DNA from: Pseudomonas viridiflava
Lineage (GTDB): Bacteria; Pseudomonadota; Gammaproteobacteria; Pseudomonadales; Pseudomonadaceae
Length of the DNA stretch: 64,000 bases
Direction: 5' to 3'
NCBI RefSeq assembly: GCF_900590885.1
Contig: NZ_UUON01000045.1
Span: forward strand, 62,001 to 126,000
Position 1 is the stretch's first letter. Each line of letters opens with the position of its first letter. A model generated the notes under the pieces. The model searched no databases, was not told where the DNA came from, and saw nothing but the letters and a program-made list of their open reading frames with translations. The translations under genes were made by a program, and so were the position numbers. Shown here piece after piece: positions 1 to 8,578 of the stretch.

Positions 1-155
1 TTGATCTCGTGGGCGCTGTGAGCGGGATCAACGATGTTAAAACTGCCTGGCGCGGTGGCGGCGTAGATATATAGAGGGTCGGGAGGCTGTTCCTGTGGGG
101 GCTGGTTGACGTGCGTGCGCCGCGGATGGGGGCTGACCTTTTCCCGACAAAAATA
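1..155. other. Left edge, no gene that can be supported
   Basis: The minus strand has one frame free of stops from just left of the nfuA promoter region to the window edge. Its translation has a plausible composition (it includes PLYIYAATAPGSFNIVDPAH). No ATG, GTG or TTG start occurs in that frame after the upstream in-frame TAG, so I do not call a gene. It could be the start of a gene whose body lies outside the window, or chance openness in GC-rich DNA. Confidence 0.2.
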
Positions 156-218
156 CTAGGACTTTGTATCTCGGTAATAATTTGGCGTAAACTGCCGGCA
201 AGCCTGTGAGGAGTTTCC

Positions 219-803
219 ATGACTGCCATAACCATTACCGACGCCGCCCACGATTACCTGGCTGACCTGCTGTCCAAGCAGAACACCCCGGGTATCGGTA
301 TCCGCGTCTTCATCACCCAGCCCGGCACCCAATACGCCGAGACTTGCATTGCCTACTGCAAGCCTGGCGAAGAGAAACCTGAAGACACCGCCCTGGGGCT
401 CAAAAGCTTCACCGCCTATATCGACAACTTCAGCGAAGCCTTCCTCGACGACGCCGTGGTCGACTACGCCACCGACCGTATGGGCGGCCAGTTGACCATC
501 AAGGCGCCCAACGCCAAGGTGCCGAACGTCAACGCCGACAGCCCGGTAAACGAGCGCATCAACTATTACCTGCAAACCGAAATCAACCCGGGGCTGGCCA
601 GCCACGGCGGCCAGGTCAGCCTGATCGACGTGGTTGAAGACGGCATCGCCGTGCTCAAGTTCGGCGGCGGCTGCCAGGGCTGCGGTCAGGCGGACGTGAC
701 GTTGCGCGAAGGCATCGAGCGCACCCTGCTGGAGCGTATTCCGGAGCTTAAGGGTGTACGCGACGTGACCGACCACACGCAGAAAGAAAACGCCTACTAC
801 TGA
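219..803 (+). CDS. nfuA: NfuA, Fe-S biogenesis / carrier protein
   Basis: Cytosolic scaffold or carrier that accepts [4Fe-4S] clusters and delivers them to apo-enzymes. The 194 residues match the family's length. Residues 1-100 look like the degenerate A-type (IscA-like) domain. Residues 110-194 are the Nfu domain with the cluster-binding CxxC at Cys152 and Cys155 (GGCQGCGQADVTLREGIE). The ATG follows GAGGAG at a normal distance. The gene stands alone, with an intrinsic terminator just downstream. In P. aeruginosa nfuA is known to be IscR-controlled; I see no convincing IscR site here, although an imperfect dyad lies at about 153-178. Confidence 0.95.
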   Translation: MTAITITDAAHDYLADLLSKQNTPGIGIRVFITQPGTQYAETCIAYCKPGEEKPEDTALGLKSFTAYIDNFSEAFLDDAVVDYATDRMGGQLTIKAPNAKVPNVNADSPVNERINYYLQTEINPGLASHGGQVSLIDVVEDGIAVLKFGGGCQGCGQADVTLREGIERTLLERIPELKGVRDVTDHTQKENAYY

Positions 804-823
804 GTAAGGCGTTCACTGCGAAC

Positions 824-856
824 AAAAAAACGGCGCCCCGTGAGCGCCGTTTTTTT
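824..856 (+). terminator. Intrinsic terminator of nfuA
   Basis: Stem CGGCGC/GCGCCG with a short loop, an A-run on the left and a run of seven T on the right. It lies about 20 bp after the nfuA stop codon. The flanking A-run means it could also stop leftward transcription. Confidence 0.85.
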
Positions 857-906
857 ATGCCTAAAATTCAATTACTTGCACTATATACCTAACAAAGCAG
901 ATCAAG

Positions 907-934
907 TGTGGGAGGGGGCAAGCCCCCTCCCACA
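907..934. repeat. REP-like palindrome
   Basis: TGTGGGAGGGGGC and GCCCCCTCCCACA arms separated by AA. This is the core seen again at 10249-10315 and 46521-46610, and matches the P. fluorescens REP type. A single copy sits between the nfuA terminator and the AT-rich 3' flank of cobM. Confidence 0.8.
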
Positions 935-994
935 TTTTGTTTTTTATTTATTCAATTAAATCAATTATTTGATTTGTATTTATAAAGTGAAATG

Positions 995-1741
995 TCATGG
1001 TCGATAAAGGTGAGCATGCCCGGCCCGATACAACGACGACTCACCGAAATTGTCACTCGCCAACACCCGTCCCACCACAATCAGGGCCGTGCGCTTAAAG
1101 CCCTTGGCGGCGACTTTGTCGGCAATATCACTGAGCGTTCCAACCGCCCAATCCTGATCCGGCCACGTGGCCCGGTGCACCACGGCAATCGGGCAATCCG
1201 CGCCATAGTGCGGCAGCAGTTCGGCGACGATCTTCTCCAGGTGGTTGACCCCCAGATGAATCGCCATGGTCGTACCGTGCCGTGCCAGGCTGTCGAAGTC
1301 CTCGCCGGCGGGCATGCTGGTTTTGTCGGCGTAGCGGGTCAGGATCACGCTCTGGGCGATGTCCGGCAGGGTCAGTTCGGTTTCCAGCAGTGCCGCGCAA
1401 GCGGCCACGGCCGTGACGCCGGGAATGATCTGGAACGGGATGCCCAGCTCGCGCAAATGGCGGATCTGCTCGCCAATCGCGCCATACAGGCTCGGATCGC
1501 CGGAGTGCACGCGGGCCACGTCCTGGCCTTTGGCGTGGGCTGCCTTGATCAGATCGATGATCTGCTCCAGGTGCAGCTCGGCGCTGTTAACTACCGATTC
1601 GGCCCGATGCCCCTCCAGTACCGCCGCCGGCACCAGCGAACCGGCATAGATGATCACCGGGCAACTGCGGATCAGCCGCTGGCCTTTGACGGTGATCAAT
1701 TCCGGGTCGCCGGGGCCGGCGCCGATGAAGTAGACGGTCAT
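995..1741 (-). CDS. cobM: CobM, precorrin-4 C11-methyltransferase
   Basis: SAM-dependent methylation of precorrin-4 at C-11 in aerobic corrin-ring synthesis. The protein begins MTVYFIGAGPGDPELITVKG, with the tetrapyrrole methylase glycine-rich loop, and carries VHSGDPSLYGAIGEQ (residues 75-95) and IIPGVTAVAA typical of CobM/CbiF. The length of 248 residues is normal. The frame stays open upstream to 1834, but the ATG at 1741 is preceded by AGGAATTCTCC and starts exactly at the conserved N-terminus. It is the last gene of the leftward riboswitch-controlled unit, 70 bp after cobE. Confidence 0.93.
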   Translation of the reverse strand: MTVYFIGAGPGDPELITVKGQRLIRSCPVIIYAGSLVPAAVLEGHRAESVVNSAELHLEQIIDLIKAAHAKGQDVARVHSGDPSLYGAIGEQIRHLRELGIPFQIIPGVTAVAACAALLETELTLPDIAQSVILTRYADKTSMPAGEDFDSLARHGTTMAIHLGVNHLEKIVAELLPHYGADCPIAVVHRATWPDQDWAVGTLSDIADKVAAKGFKRTALIVVGRVLASDNFGESSLYRAGHAHLYRP

Positions 1742-1811
1742 GGAGAATTCCTGTCGTAAAACGGGCGAGCATGAAGGTTGCTCATGTTCGGGAGGGGCGA
1801 TTATCGAGGTT

Positions 1812-2204
1812 TTAGCCGGCGCAGGCCAATGCAAACGTGGCCTGGGCGTTTTTCTGGCGGGTGATCAGCAGGCGCGCTGGGGCATCGGCGAGGTGTTCGG
1901 CGAGGGCCAGGGCGGCGCTTTCGGCGACCCCGTAGCAGCCGGTATGGGTGAACGCCACGGCCGATTTGTGGCTCAAGCGGCTTTCATACGCGGCTAATTG
2001 CTCGGCGCTGAAACACTGCAAGGGCAGGTCCAGACGATCGGCCAGTGCGAGCAGCCCCGGCTCAGCCTGTTTCAGATCAATGCTCGCCAGCGCGGTAATG
2101 CGCTGGCGCTCAATCCCGCCTTCGGCCAGGGCGCGGTCAAACAACGCCAGCAGGGTGTGAACCTCACAACCCCGCTGGCAGCCCAGGCCGGCCACCAGGG
2201 TCAT
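1812..2204 (-). CDS. cobE: CobE / CbiG C-terminal-domain protein
   Basis: A 130-residue protein matching the stand-alone CbiG C-terminal domain called CobE in the aerobic cobalamin pathway. Its N-terminus, TLVAGLGCQRGC, is the family signature, and GCYGVAESAAL occurs near the C-terminus. The family is required for corrin synthesis; the exact reaction in aerobic organisms is not settled. The start codon overlaps the cbtA stop by 4 bp (ATGA), so translation is probably coupled. Confidence 0.85.
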   Translation of the reverse strand: MTLVAGLGCQRGCEVHTLLALFDRALAEGGIERQRITALASIDLKQAEPGLLALADRLDLPLQCFSAEQLAAYESRLSHKSAVAFTHTGCYGVAESAALALAEHLADAPARLLITRQKNAQATFALACAG

Positions 2205-2905
2205 GCCGAGTAGTGGTCGTCGCGGTTGCGGCGGAACAGCCAGGCGCTGATCAGGCCCAAGGCCAGCCAGAACGCCACATTGGTCAGTTGCGATGCAATT
2301 TTGAACTGCGCCTCCAGTGCTTCCGGCGCCAGCATCGAATGTACTTGCGGTTGTGGCGCGCCGATCACGTGAGGCACGGCCAGGATCGCCACGCCCAGCA
2401 CTTTAAGCAGCCAGTTGCGACCAAACACCAGCAGCGCAATGCCGACGGCGGTAGACGCGGCGGTGCCGATCCACCAGATCTGGCGTTGTGCCAGGTCGGC
2501 AGCGGCGGTGCCCGGCAACTCCGGCGGCAGGCCCAGGGTCGGCGCCAGTACGAAGGTCGCGTAACCGGCCAGGCCCCAGAGCAGGCCCTGGGCCGTGCGA
2601 GTCGGCGTACGCAAGGTGTAGAGACCGGCCAGCATCAGGGCAAAACCAACCGCGACTACCAGATTGCCACCGGTGGTGGACAACACGCGCTGCCAGCCTT
2701 CTTCCGGCTCCCAGGCTTCGGCGTCATGGGTGTGAGCGGCAGCGCCGGCGGCATGTTCATGGGCCACTTCAGTGGCGGCCGGGGCTTTTTCAAAGGTTTC
2801 CGCCTGCAGAATCAGCGGTGCGACCCAGAAACTTTGCAGCAGGGTCAGCAACAGGGCAGCCAGCAGGCCGGTAAACCCTGCGGTTTGGGCAATACGCTTG
2901 ATCAT
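2201..2905 (-). CDS. cbtA: CbtA, cobalt uptake membrane subunit
   Basis: Integral membrane protein of the CbtAB cobalt transporter, 234 residues. The first helix lies near residues 7-27, followed by a His/Asp-rich loop at about 45-65 (HEHAAGAAAHTHDAEAWEP) and four or more further hydrophobic segments. Loops of this kind are typical metal-collecting regions. The start is the ATG at 2905; the upstream open frame is non-conserved. It sits between cbtB and cobE in a riboswitch-controlled unit, which fits cobalt supply for B12 synthesis. Confidence 0.9.
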   Translation of the reverse strand: MIKRIAQTAGFTGLLAALLLTLLQSFWVAPLILQAETFEKAPAATEVAHEHAAGAAAHTHDAEAWEPEEGWQRVLSTTGGNLVVAVGFALMLAGLYTLRTPTRTAQGLLWGLAGYATFVLAPTLGLPPELPGTAAADLAQRQIWWIGTAASTAVGIALLVFGRNWLLKVLGVAILAVPHVIGAPQPQVHSMLAPEALEAQFKIASQLTNVAFWLALGLISAWLFRRNRDDHYSA

Positions 2906-2916
2906 GTCGGCAGGTC

Positions 2917-3105
2917 TCAGTGGCACGGGAACGCGGCGCTGTGGCGGGTATCGTGGGCAGCGTTGTGCACTGCTTCGATATGCGAGAAGCCGGCGAAATA
3001 CACCAGGCACGCGCCGAGGATCGACGCACCGATGGCGGCGGTCAGGCGTTGGCTCAGGGTTGAGGTGCTGCTGGCGGAGTGCGAAGTGCTGCTGATGATC
3101 GACAT
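2917..3105 (-). CDS. cbtB: CbtB, small cobalt transporter subunit
   Basis: A 62-residue protein with one transmembrane helix (about residues 22-42) and a C-terminal histidine cluster (HNAAHDTRHSAAFPCH) diagnostic of CbtB. The start ATG at 3105 is preceded by GTAAGGGACGCGCC. It is the first gene after the minus-strand cobalamin riboswitch and lies 11 bp before cbtA. Partner of CbtA; the two are inferred to act as a simple Co2+ importer. Confidence 0.9.
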   Translation of the reverse strand: MSIISSTSHSASSTSTLSQRLTAAIGASILGACLVYFAGFSHIEAVHNAAHDTRHSAAFPCH

Positions 3106-3218
3106 GGCGCGTCCCTTACGAGTGTCAGGGTGCACAGGCGCATGAAAACCCCGCGAGCCAGGCACGCAGGGTTCCGAACAGCGCCCGCCCACCGCGGGTT
3201 TGTTATCTGATTTTTTCG

Positions 3219-3405
3219 GGCCGGTCTCCGGGCTTGCGAGGGGCGACTTGTTAAACAGCCTTCCTCAGAAAAGCATCGCCTTCCCATGCAAATGCACAGT
3301 GGCCATGACGCTTCGCTCGCTTACCGTTGCGGGGGCAGCACCGGACTTACCATAGACCATGGCTCACCGGTTTCCCGTTTCACCCCGTGAGGGGCACCCG
3401 AAACA
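3219..3405 (-). promoter_or_regulatory. Cobalamin riboswitch controlling cbtBA-cobE-cobM
   Basis: Read on the minus strand, the region has the conserved core CTGCCCCCGCAACGGTAAGC (about 3317-3336) and ends in a B12-box variant AAGCCCGGAGACCGGCC (3235-3219). The 5' part contains GGGTGAAACGGGAAACCGGTGA, the typical P3-P4 junction segment. It precedes cbtB by about 115 bp. Adenosylcobalamin binding is expected to reduce expression of cobalt uptake and synthesis genes. Confidence 0.9.
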
Positions 3406-3463
3406 AGATGTGTAGGAGAGCATGGGCGGGCGACGGTAGTCAAATGCAGCGTGCCCCTGTAGC

Positions 3464-3647
3464 CTTGCACCCTCGAGGTTCTTCGGCCCAGGCCGAAGCT
3501 AAGAAGGGAACGCGGTTCAAGCCGCGGCTGCCCCCGCAACTGTGAAGGGTTCAACTGACTGCCACGCCACTGCCGACAAGGCGGGAAGGCGCAGCCAGCG
3601 CCGGTCGCAAGACCCGCACGCCCCAAGCCAGGAGACCTGCCTCGCAA
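3464..3647 (+). promoter_or_regulatory. Cobalamin riboswitch controlling cobW-cobN
   Basis: The plus strand carries GCTGCCCCCGCAACTGT (about 3527-3543) and a canonical B12 box AGCCAGGAGACCTGCC (3626-3641), with GAAGGGAACGCGGTT as the preceding junction. It ends about 105 bp before the cobW start. It is back to back with the minus-strand riboswitch, leaving only about 60 bp (3406-3463) for both promoters. Confidence 0.92.
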
Positions 3648-3751
3648 CCGATTTTCTACTTCAACCGGGCGGGGTGATCCGGTGACGAAATCCGCATCTG
3701 CGCGCCGCCGCAGGGCCTATCGTCCCGTATGCCCGCCCCAAAGGGCATCCG

Positions 3752-4813
3752 ATGAAAACACTGGCCAAACTCCCCGTCACCATCGTTACCGGCTTCCTCG
3801 GTTCGGGCAAGACCACCTTGCTGCGCCATATGCTCGACAACGCCCAGGGCCGTCGCATTGCCGTGATCGTCAACGAGTTCGGCGAGCTGGGCATCGACGG
3901 TGAAATCCTCAAGCAGTGCTCCATCGGTTGCACGGAGGAAGAGGCCAATGGTCGCGTGTACGAGCTGGCTAACGGCTGCCTGTGCTGCACCGTGCAGGAA
4001 GAGTTCTTCCCGGTGATGCGCGAACTGGTTGCCCGCCGTGGTGACCTTGACCATATCCTTATCGAAACCTCCGGCCTGGCCCTGCCAAAACCTTTGGTGC
4101 AAGCCTTCCAGTGGCCGGAAATCCGCAGCGCCTGCACGGTTGACGCGGTGATCACCGTGGTCGACAGCCCGGCCGTGGCCGCCGGCACCTTTGCCGCCTT
4201 CCCCGACCAGGTCGACGCCATGCGCAAACTCGACCCGAACCTGGACCACGAGTCGCCGCTGCACGAACTGTTCGCCGACCAACTGGCCAGCGCCGACCTG
4301 GTGATCCTGAACAAATCCGACCTGATCAGCCCGGAAGACCTGGCCCGTGTGCGCCTGGAAGTCGCCGAAGAGCTGCCGCCAGCGGTGAAGATCATCGAAG
4401 CCAGCAGCGGTCGCCTGCCGCTGGACGTGCTGATCGGCCTGGGCGCCGGCTCCGAGGAACACATCGACGGTCGCCACAGCCATCATGATCATCACCACGA
4501 AGGTGAAGATGACCACGATCACGACGCCTTCGACTCCATCTCCATCGATCTGCCCCAAGCCGACGAAGCCCTGCTGCTCGACGCCCTGACCCAACTGGTG
4601 GTGCAACACGGCATTCTGCGTGTCAAAGGTTTCGCCGCCATCCCGAACAAGCCGATGCGCCTGCTGATCCAGGGCGTGGGCACCCGCTTCGACAAGCACT
4701 TCGACCGTGCCTGGGGCGCCGACGAAGCGCGCATCACCCGCCTGGTGCTGATCGGCCAGGAGCTGGACGCAGCCGGCCTCGAAGCGCAATTGCGCGCAGC
4801 CCTCAGCGTTTAA
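3752..4813 (+). CDS. cobW: CobW, GTP-binding metallochaperone
   Basis: G3E-family GTPase of the aerobic cobalamin pathway, proposed to bring Co2+ to cobaltochelatase. Visible motifs are the Walker A GFLGSGKTT (residues 14-22), the metal-binding CLCC (Cys76, Cys78, Cys79), NKSD for guanine specificity near 188, and a His/Asp-rich stretch near 233-250 (HSHHDHHHEGEDDHDHD). At 353 residues it has the usual length. It is the first gene after the plus-strand riboswitch and only 3 bp before cobN. Confidence 0.95.
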   Translation: MKTLAKLPVTIVTGFLGSGKTTLLRHMLDNAQGRRIAVIVNEFGELGIDGEILKQCSIGCTEEEANGRVYELANGCLCCTVQEEFFPVMRELVARRGDLDHILIETSGLALPKPLVQAFQWPEIRSACTVDAVITVVDSPAVAAGTFAAFPDQVDAMRKLDPNLDHESPLHELFADQLASADLVILNKSDLISPEDLARVRLEVAEELPPAVKIIEASSGRLPLDVLIGLGAGSEEHIDGRHSHHDHHHEGEDDHDHDAFDSISIDLPQADEALLLDALTQLVVQHGILRVKGFAAIPNKPMRLLIQGVGTRFDKHFDRAWGADEARITRLVLIGQELDAAGLEAQLRAALSV

Positions 4814-4816
4814 CCC

Positions 4817-7800
4817 ATGCACCTGCTCAGGACTCAGCCCGGTGGTTTCGTCTCGGACGACAATATTGCCGACCTTGGACAAACCCCCGCCGAGCTGGTG
4901 ATCCTGTGCAGCGGCGACTCCAGCCTGGCGCTGCTGGCGGAAGCAGCCCGGCAGTTGCCCGACGACTTCCCGAGTTTTCGCCTGGCCAACCCTATGCAGG
5001 TGCAGAACCACGCCTCGGTCGACCTGTACGTCGATGAAGTGCTGCGCCACGCCAAGGTCATCCTGATCTCGCTGCATGGCGGCATCGGTTATTGGCGTTA
5101 CGGTATCGAGCGCCTGGTGGAGTTGGCCGAGCGTGGCGTGCAACTGATCCTGGTGCCGGGGGATGATCGCCCCGATCCGGAGCTGAGCGGCCTGAGCACC
5201 GTCGGCGTCGAGGCGCGTGACCGTCTGTGGCACTTCCTGCGCCAGGGCGGCTTAAGCAATGCGCTGGATTTCTATCGCTGCCTCGCAAGCAGCCATCTGG
5301 GCCGCGACTACGCTTGGGCCGAGCCGCAGACCCTGCCGCGCACCGCGATCTATCACCCGCATAAAGCCAACGCGCGCCTGAACGACTGGCAGGCGGATTG
5401 GCACGCCGACTGGCCGGTGGCGGCGGTGTTGTTCTACCGCTCGCACTTGCAGGCGGCCAACACCGGCTTTATCGACGTGTTCTGCCAGCGCTTGCAGGCG
5501 GCGGGTCTTAACCCGTTGCCGATGGCGGTGGCCAGTTTGAAAGAGCCCGGCTGCCTGACGGTGGTCGAGGACCTGCTGGATGAAGTCGGCGCGGCGGTGA
5601 TTCTGAACACCACCGGCTTTGCCCAATCGAGCCCCGAAGCGCCGCACTTGCGGCCGTTTCGGCGCAATATCCCGGTGATCCAGGCGATCTGCGCCCAGGA
5701 CAACCAGCCCGGCTGGGCGGCCAGCGAACAGGGCCTTGGCCCGCGCGACCTGGCGATGCACATTGCCTTGCCGGAGCTGGACGGGCGCATTATCAGCCGG
5801 CCGATCAGCTTCAAGGACCTGGCCTGGCGCAGCGAGCGCAGCCAGTCGGACGTGGTGTGCTACCGCGCCGCGCCGGAGCGCATGGATTTTGTCGCCGAAC
5901 TGGCGCGACGCTGGGTCGAGCTGGCGCGAGTGCCGAATGCGGATAAACGCATCGCGCTGATCCTCGCCAACTACCCGACCCGCGACGGCCGCATCGGCAA
6001 CGGCGTGGGCCTGGATACGCCGGCGGCCGCGCTGAATATTCTGCGTGCGCTGCAGGCCGAAGGTTACCCGCTGCCGGACGCACTGCCCGACAGCGGCACT
6101 GCATTGATCCACGACCTGCTCGGCGGCGTGACCAACGAACTCGACAGCCTCGACCTGCGCCCTTGCCATCAAAGCATGACGCTGGACGACTACCAGGCGA
6201 TGTTCCAGCGCCTGCCGCCGGCCAACCAACAGGCCGTGCTGGCGCGCTGGGGCACACCGCATAATGACCCGATGTTTCGTGACGGCCGCCTGATGATCGC
6301 CGGCCTGCGCCTGGGCCTGACCTTTGTTGGTATCCAGCCGGCGCGCGGCTATCAGGTGGACCACAGCGCGGTGTACCACGACCCGGACCTGGTGCCGCCC
6401 CACGGCTACCTGGCGTTCTACTTCTGGTTGCGCCACACCTACGGCGCCCATGGCGTGATCCATGTCGGCAAGCACGGCAACCTCGAGTGGTTGCCGGGCA
6501 AGGGCGTTGGGCTGTCGGAAAACTGCTGGCCGGATGCGCTGCTCGGGCCGCTGCCGAATATCTACCCGTTTATCGTCAACGACCCGGGCGAGGGCGCCCA
6601 GGCCAAGCGCCGTACCCAGGCGGTGATTATCGATCACTTGATGCCGCCACTGACCCGTGCCGAAACCTACGGCCCGCTGCGTAACCTGGAGCTGTTGGCG
6701 GACGAGTATTACGAAGCCCAATTGCTCGACCCACGCCGCGCCCTGGAGCTGCAGAAAGACATCCTCAAGCTGGTGCGCGAAACCCGCATCGACCAGGAGC
6801 TGGAGCTGGACAACGACGCCGATGCCGCCGTATGGCTGCCGCGCCTGGACACCTACCTGTGTGATTTGAAGGAATCGCAGATCCGCGACGGCCTGCATAT
6901 CTTTGGCGAGTCGCCCGAGGGGCGTCTGCGTATCGACACCTTGCTGGCCTTGCTGCGCATCCCGCGTGGCGACGGGCGTGGCCCGCAATCGAGCCTGCTG
7001 CGGGTATTGGCCAAGGCGTTTGAGCTGGGTTTTGATCCGCTCGATTGCGCCCTCGCCGAACCCTGGTCAGGGCGTCGCCCCGCCGTGTTGCAACAGATTG
7101 ACGCGCAGCTGTGGCGCACCGCCGGCGATACCCGCGAACGCCTGGAGTTGTATGCCGCGCGCTTGATCGAGCAGGCATTGGAAGGCCCGCTGGAACAGTT
7201 GGAAGAACCTGGCTGGGAAGACGTGAAAGCGGTGATCGAAAGCCTGCGCATCGTCGTGGCACCACGCCTGGATGCCTGCGGCCCGGCGGAAATGCGTGGT
7301 TTGCTCGATGCCTTGGGCGGTCGTTTCGTGCCGGCGGGGCCAAGCGGCGCGCCGAGTCGTGGGCGTTTGGACGTGTTGCCCACCGGGCGCAATTTCTTCA
7401 GCGTGGATGTGCGCAACCTGCCGACCACCACCGCCTGGCGCATCGGCTTCCAGTCGGCCAACCTGATTCTTGAGCGCCACTTGCAGGACCACGGCGACCA
7501 CCTGCGCCAGCTTGGCCTGTCGGTATGGGGCACGGCGACCATGCGCACCGGCGGTGACGACATCGCCCAAGCCATGGCGCTGATGGGCGTGCGCCCGGTG
7601 TGGGCCACGGGCAGCCAGCGCGTAGACGACTTCGAGATCCTGCCGGTCAGCTTGCTCGACCGCCCGCGTGTGGACGTGACGTTGCGCGTGTCCGGGTTTT
7701 TCCGCGATGCCTTCGCCAACCTGATCCGCTTGTTTGACGCAGCGGTGCAAGCGGTGGCAGCCCTGGATGAGCCGGACGACATGAACCCGCTGGCCGCCAA

Positions 7801-8578
7801 GGTGCGCAGCGAGCGCGAGGCGCTGCTCAAGTCGGGCCTGGATGAAGAGGCGGCAGCCAAGCAGGCTGGCTGGCGCATTTTCGGCGCCAAGCCCGGTGCC
7901 TACGGCGCGGGCGTGCAGGGCGCGATTGACGGGCGCTTGTGGCAGAGCCGCGAGGACTTGGCCGAGGTCTACCTGAACTGGGGCGGCTATGCCTACGGCG
8001 GTTCCGATGAGGGCACCGCCGCCCGCGAACAATTCGCCCAGCGCCTGAGCCAGGTGCAAGCGGTGCTGCAGAACCAGGACAACCGCGAGCACGACTTGCT
8101 CGACTCGAACGACTACTACCAATTCCAGGGCGGCATGCTCGCCGCCGTGGAAACCCTGAGCGGCGAAAAAGCCGCCAGCTACCATGGCGACCATAGCCAG
8201 CCCGACCTGCCGAAGATCCGCACCTTGAAGGAAGAGCTGAACCGGGTGATCCGTTCCCGCGCCGCCAACCCCAAGTGGATCGACGGCGTGAAGCGCCATG
8301 GCTATAAAGGCGCGTTCGAAATGGCTGCGACCGTGGACAATCTGTTCGCGTTCGACGCCACCACCGCGCTGATCGACGATCACCAATACGCCTTGCTCGC
8401 CGACGCCTACCTGCTCGACCCCGACACCCGCGCCTTTGTGCAACAGCACAACCCGGCGGCGCTGCGCGATATGGCCGAGCGCATGCTCGAAGCCCAGCAG
8501 CGCGGCCTGTGGCAGGAACCGGGCGCGTATCGCGAGGCGCTGGAAAACCTGTTGCTGGATATAGAAGAAGACAGTTGA
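4817..8578 (+). CDS. cobN: CobN, large subunit of aerobic cobaltochelatase
   Basis: Subunit that binds hydrogenobyrinate a,c-diamide and inserts cobalt, driven by an AAA+ ATPase partner. The 1253 residues match full-length CobN/BchH proteins. Conserved stretches include HGVIHVGKHGNLEWLPGK (about residue 545) and the C-terminal YGGSDEGTAAREQF region. No frameshift is seen. The stop TGA overlaps the ATG of the following ATPase by one base (TGATG), so the two are translationally coupled. Confidence 0.95.
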   Translation: MHLLRTQPGGFVSDDNIADLGQTPAELVILCSGDSSLALLAEAARQLPDDFPSFRLANPMQVQNHASVDLYVDEVLRHAKVILISLHGGIGYWRYGIERLVELAERGVQLILVPGDDRPDPELSGLSTVGVEARDRLWHFLRQGGLSNALDFYRCLASSHLGRDYAWAEPQTLPRTAIYHPHKANARLNDWQADWHADWPVAAVLFYRSHLQAANTGFIDVFCQRLQAAGLNPLPMAVASLKEPGCLTVVEDLLDEVGAAVILNTTGFAQSSPEAPHLRPFRRNIPVIQAICAQDNQPGWAASEQGLGPRDLAMHIALPELDGRIISRPISFKDLAWRSERSQSDVVCYRAAPERMDFVAELARRWVELARVPNADKRIALILANYPTRDGRIGNGVGLDTPAAALNILRALQAEGYPLPDALPDSGTALIHDLLGGVTNELDSLDLRPCHQSMTLDDYQAMFQRLPPANQQAVLARWGTPHNDPMFRDGRLMIAGLRLGLTFVGIQPARGYQVDHSAVYHDPDLVPPHGYLAFYFWLRHTYGAHGVIHVGKHGNLEWLPGKGVGLSENCWPDALLGPLPNIYPFIVNDPGEGAQAKRRTQAVIIDHLMPPLTRAETYGPLRNLELLADEYYEAQLLDPRRALELQKDILKLVRETRIDQELELDNDADAAVWLPRLDTYLCDLKESQIRDGLHIFGESPEGRLRIDTLLALLRIPRGDGRGPQSSLLRVLAKAFELGFDPLDCALAEPWSGRRPAVLQQIDAQLWRTAGDTRERLELYAARLIEQALEGPLEQLEEPGWEDVKAVIESLRIVVAPRLDACGPAEMRGLLDALGGRFVPAGPSGAPSRGRLDVLPTGRNFFSVDVRNLPTTTAWRIGFQSANLILERHLQDHGDHLRQLGLSVWGTATMRTGGDDIAQAMALMGVRPVWATGSQRVDDFEILPVSLLDRPRVDVTLRVSGFFRDAFANLIRLFDAAVQAVAALDEPDDMNPLAAKVRSEREALLKSGLDEEAAAKQAGWRIFGAKPGAYGAGVQGAIDGRLWQSREDLAEVYLNWGGYAYGGSDEGTAAREQFAQRLSQVQAVLQNQDNREHDLLDSNDYYQFQGGMLAAVETLSGEKAASYHGDHSQPDLPKIRTLKEELNRVIRSRAANPKWIDGVKRHGYKGAFEMAATVDNLFAFDATTALIDDHQYALLADAYLLDPDTRAFVQQHNPAALRDMAERMLEAQQRGLWQEPGAYREALENLLLDIEEDS

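Noticed and set aside
153..178. IscR-like dyad upstream of nfuA (ATACTAGGACTTTGTATCTC...)
   Set aside because: Only the left half resembles the type 1 site and spacing is off by one; too weak to annotate, though IscR control would make sense.
5252..8449. Long open frames antisense to cobN
   Set aside because: Biased composition (Gln, His, Arg, Val) typical of shadows of high-GC genes; no conserved motif.
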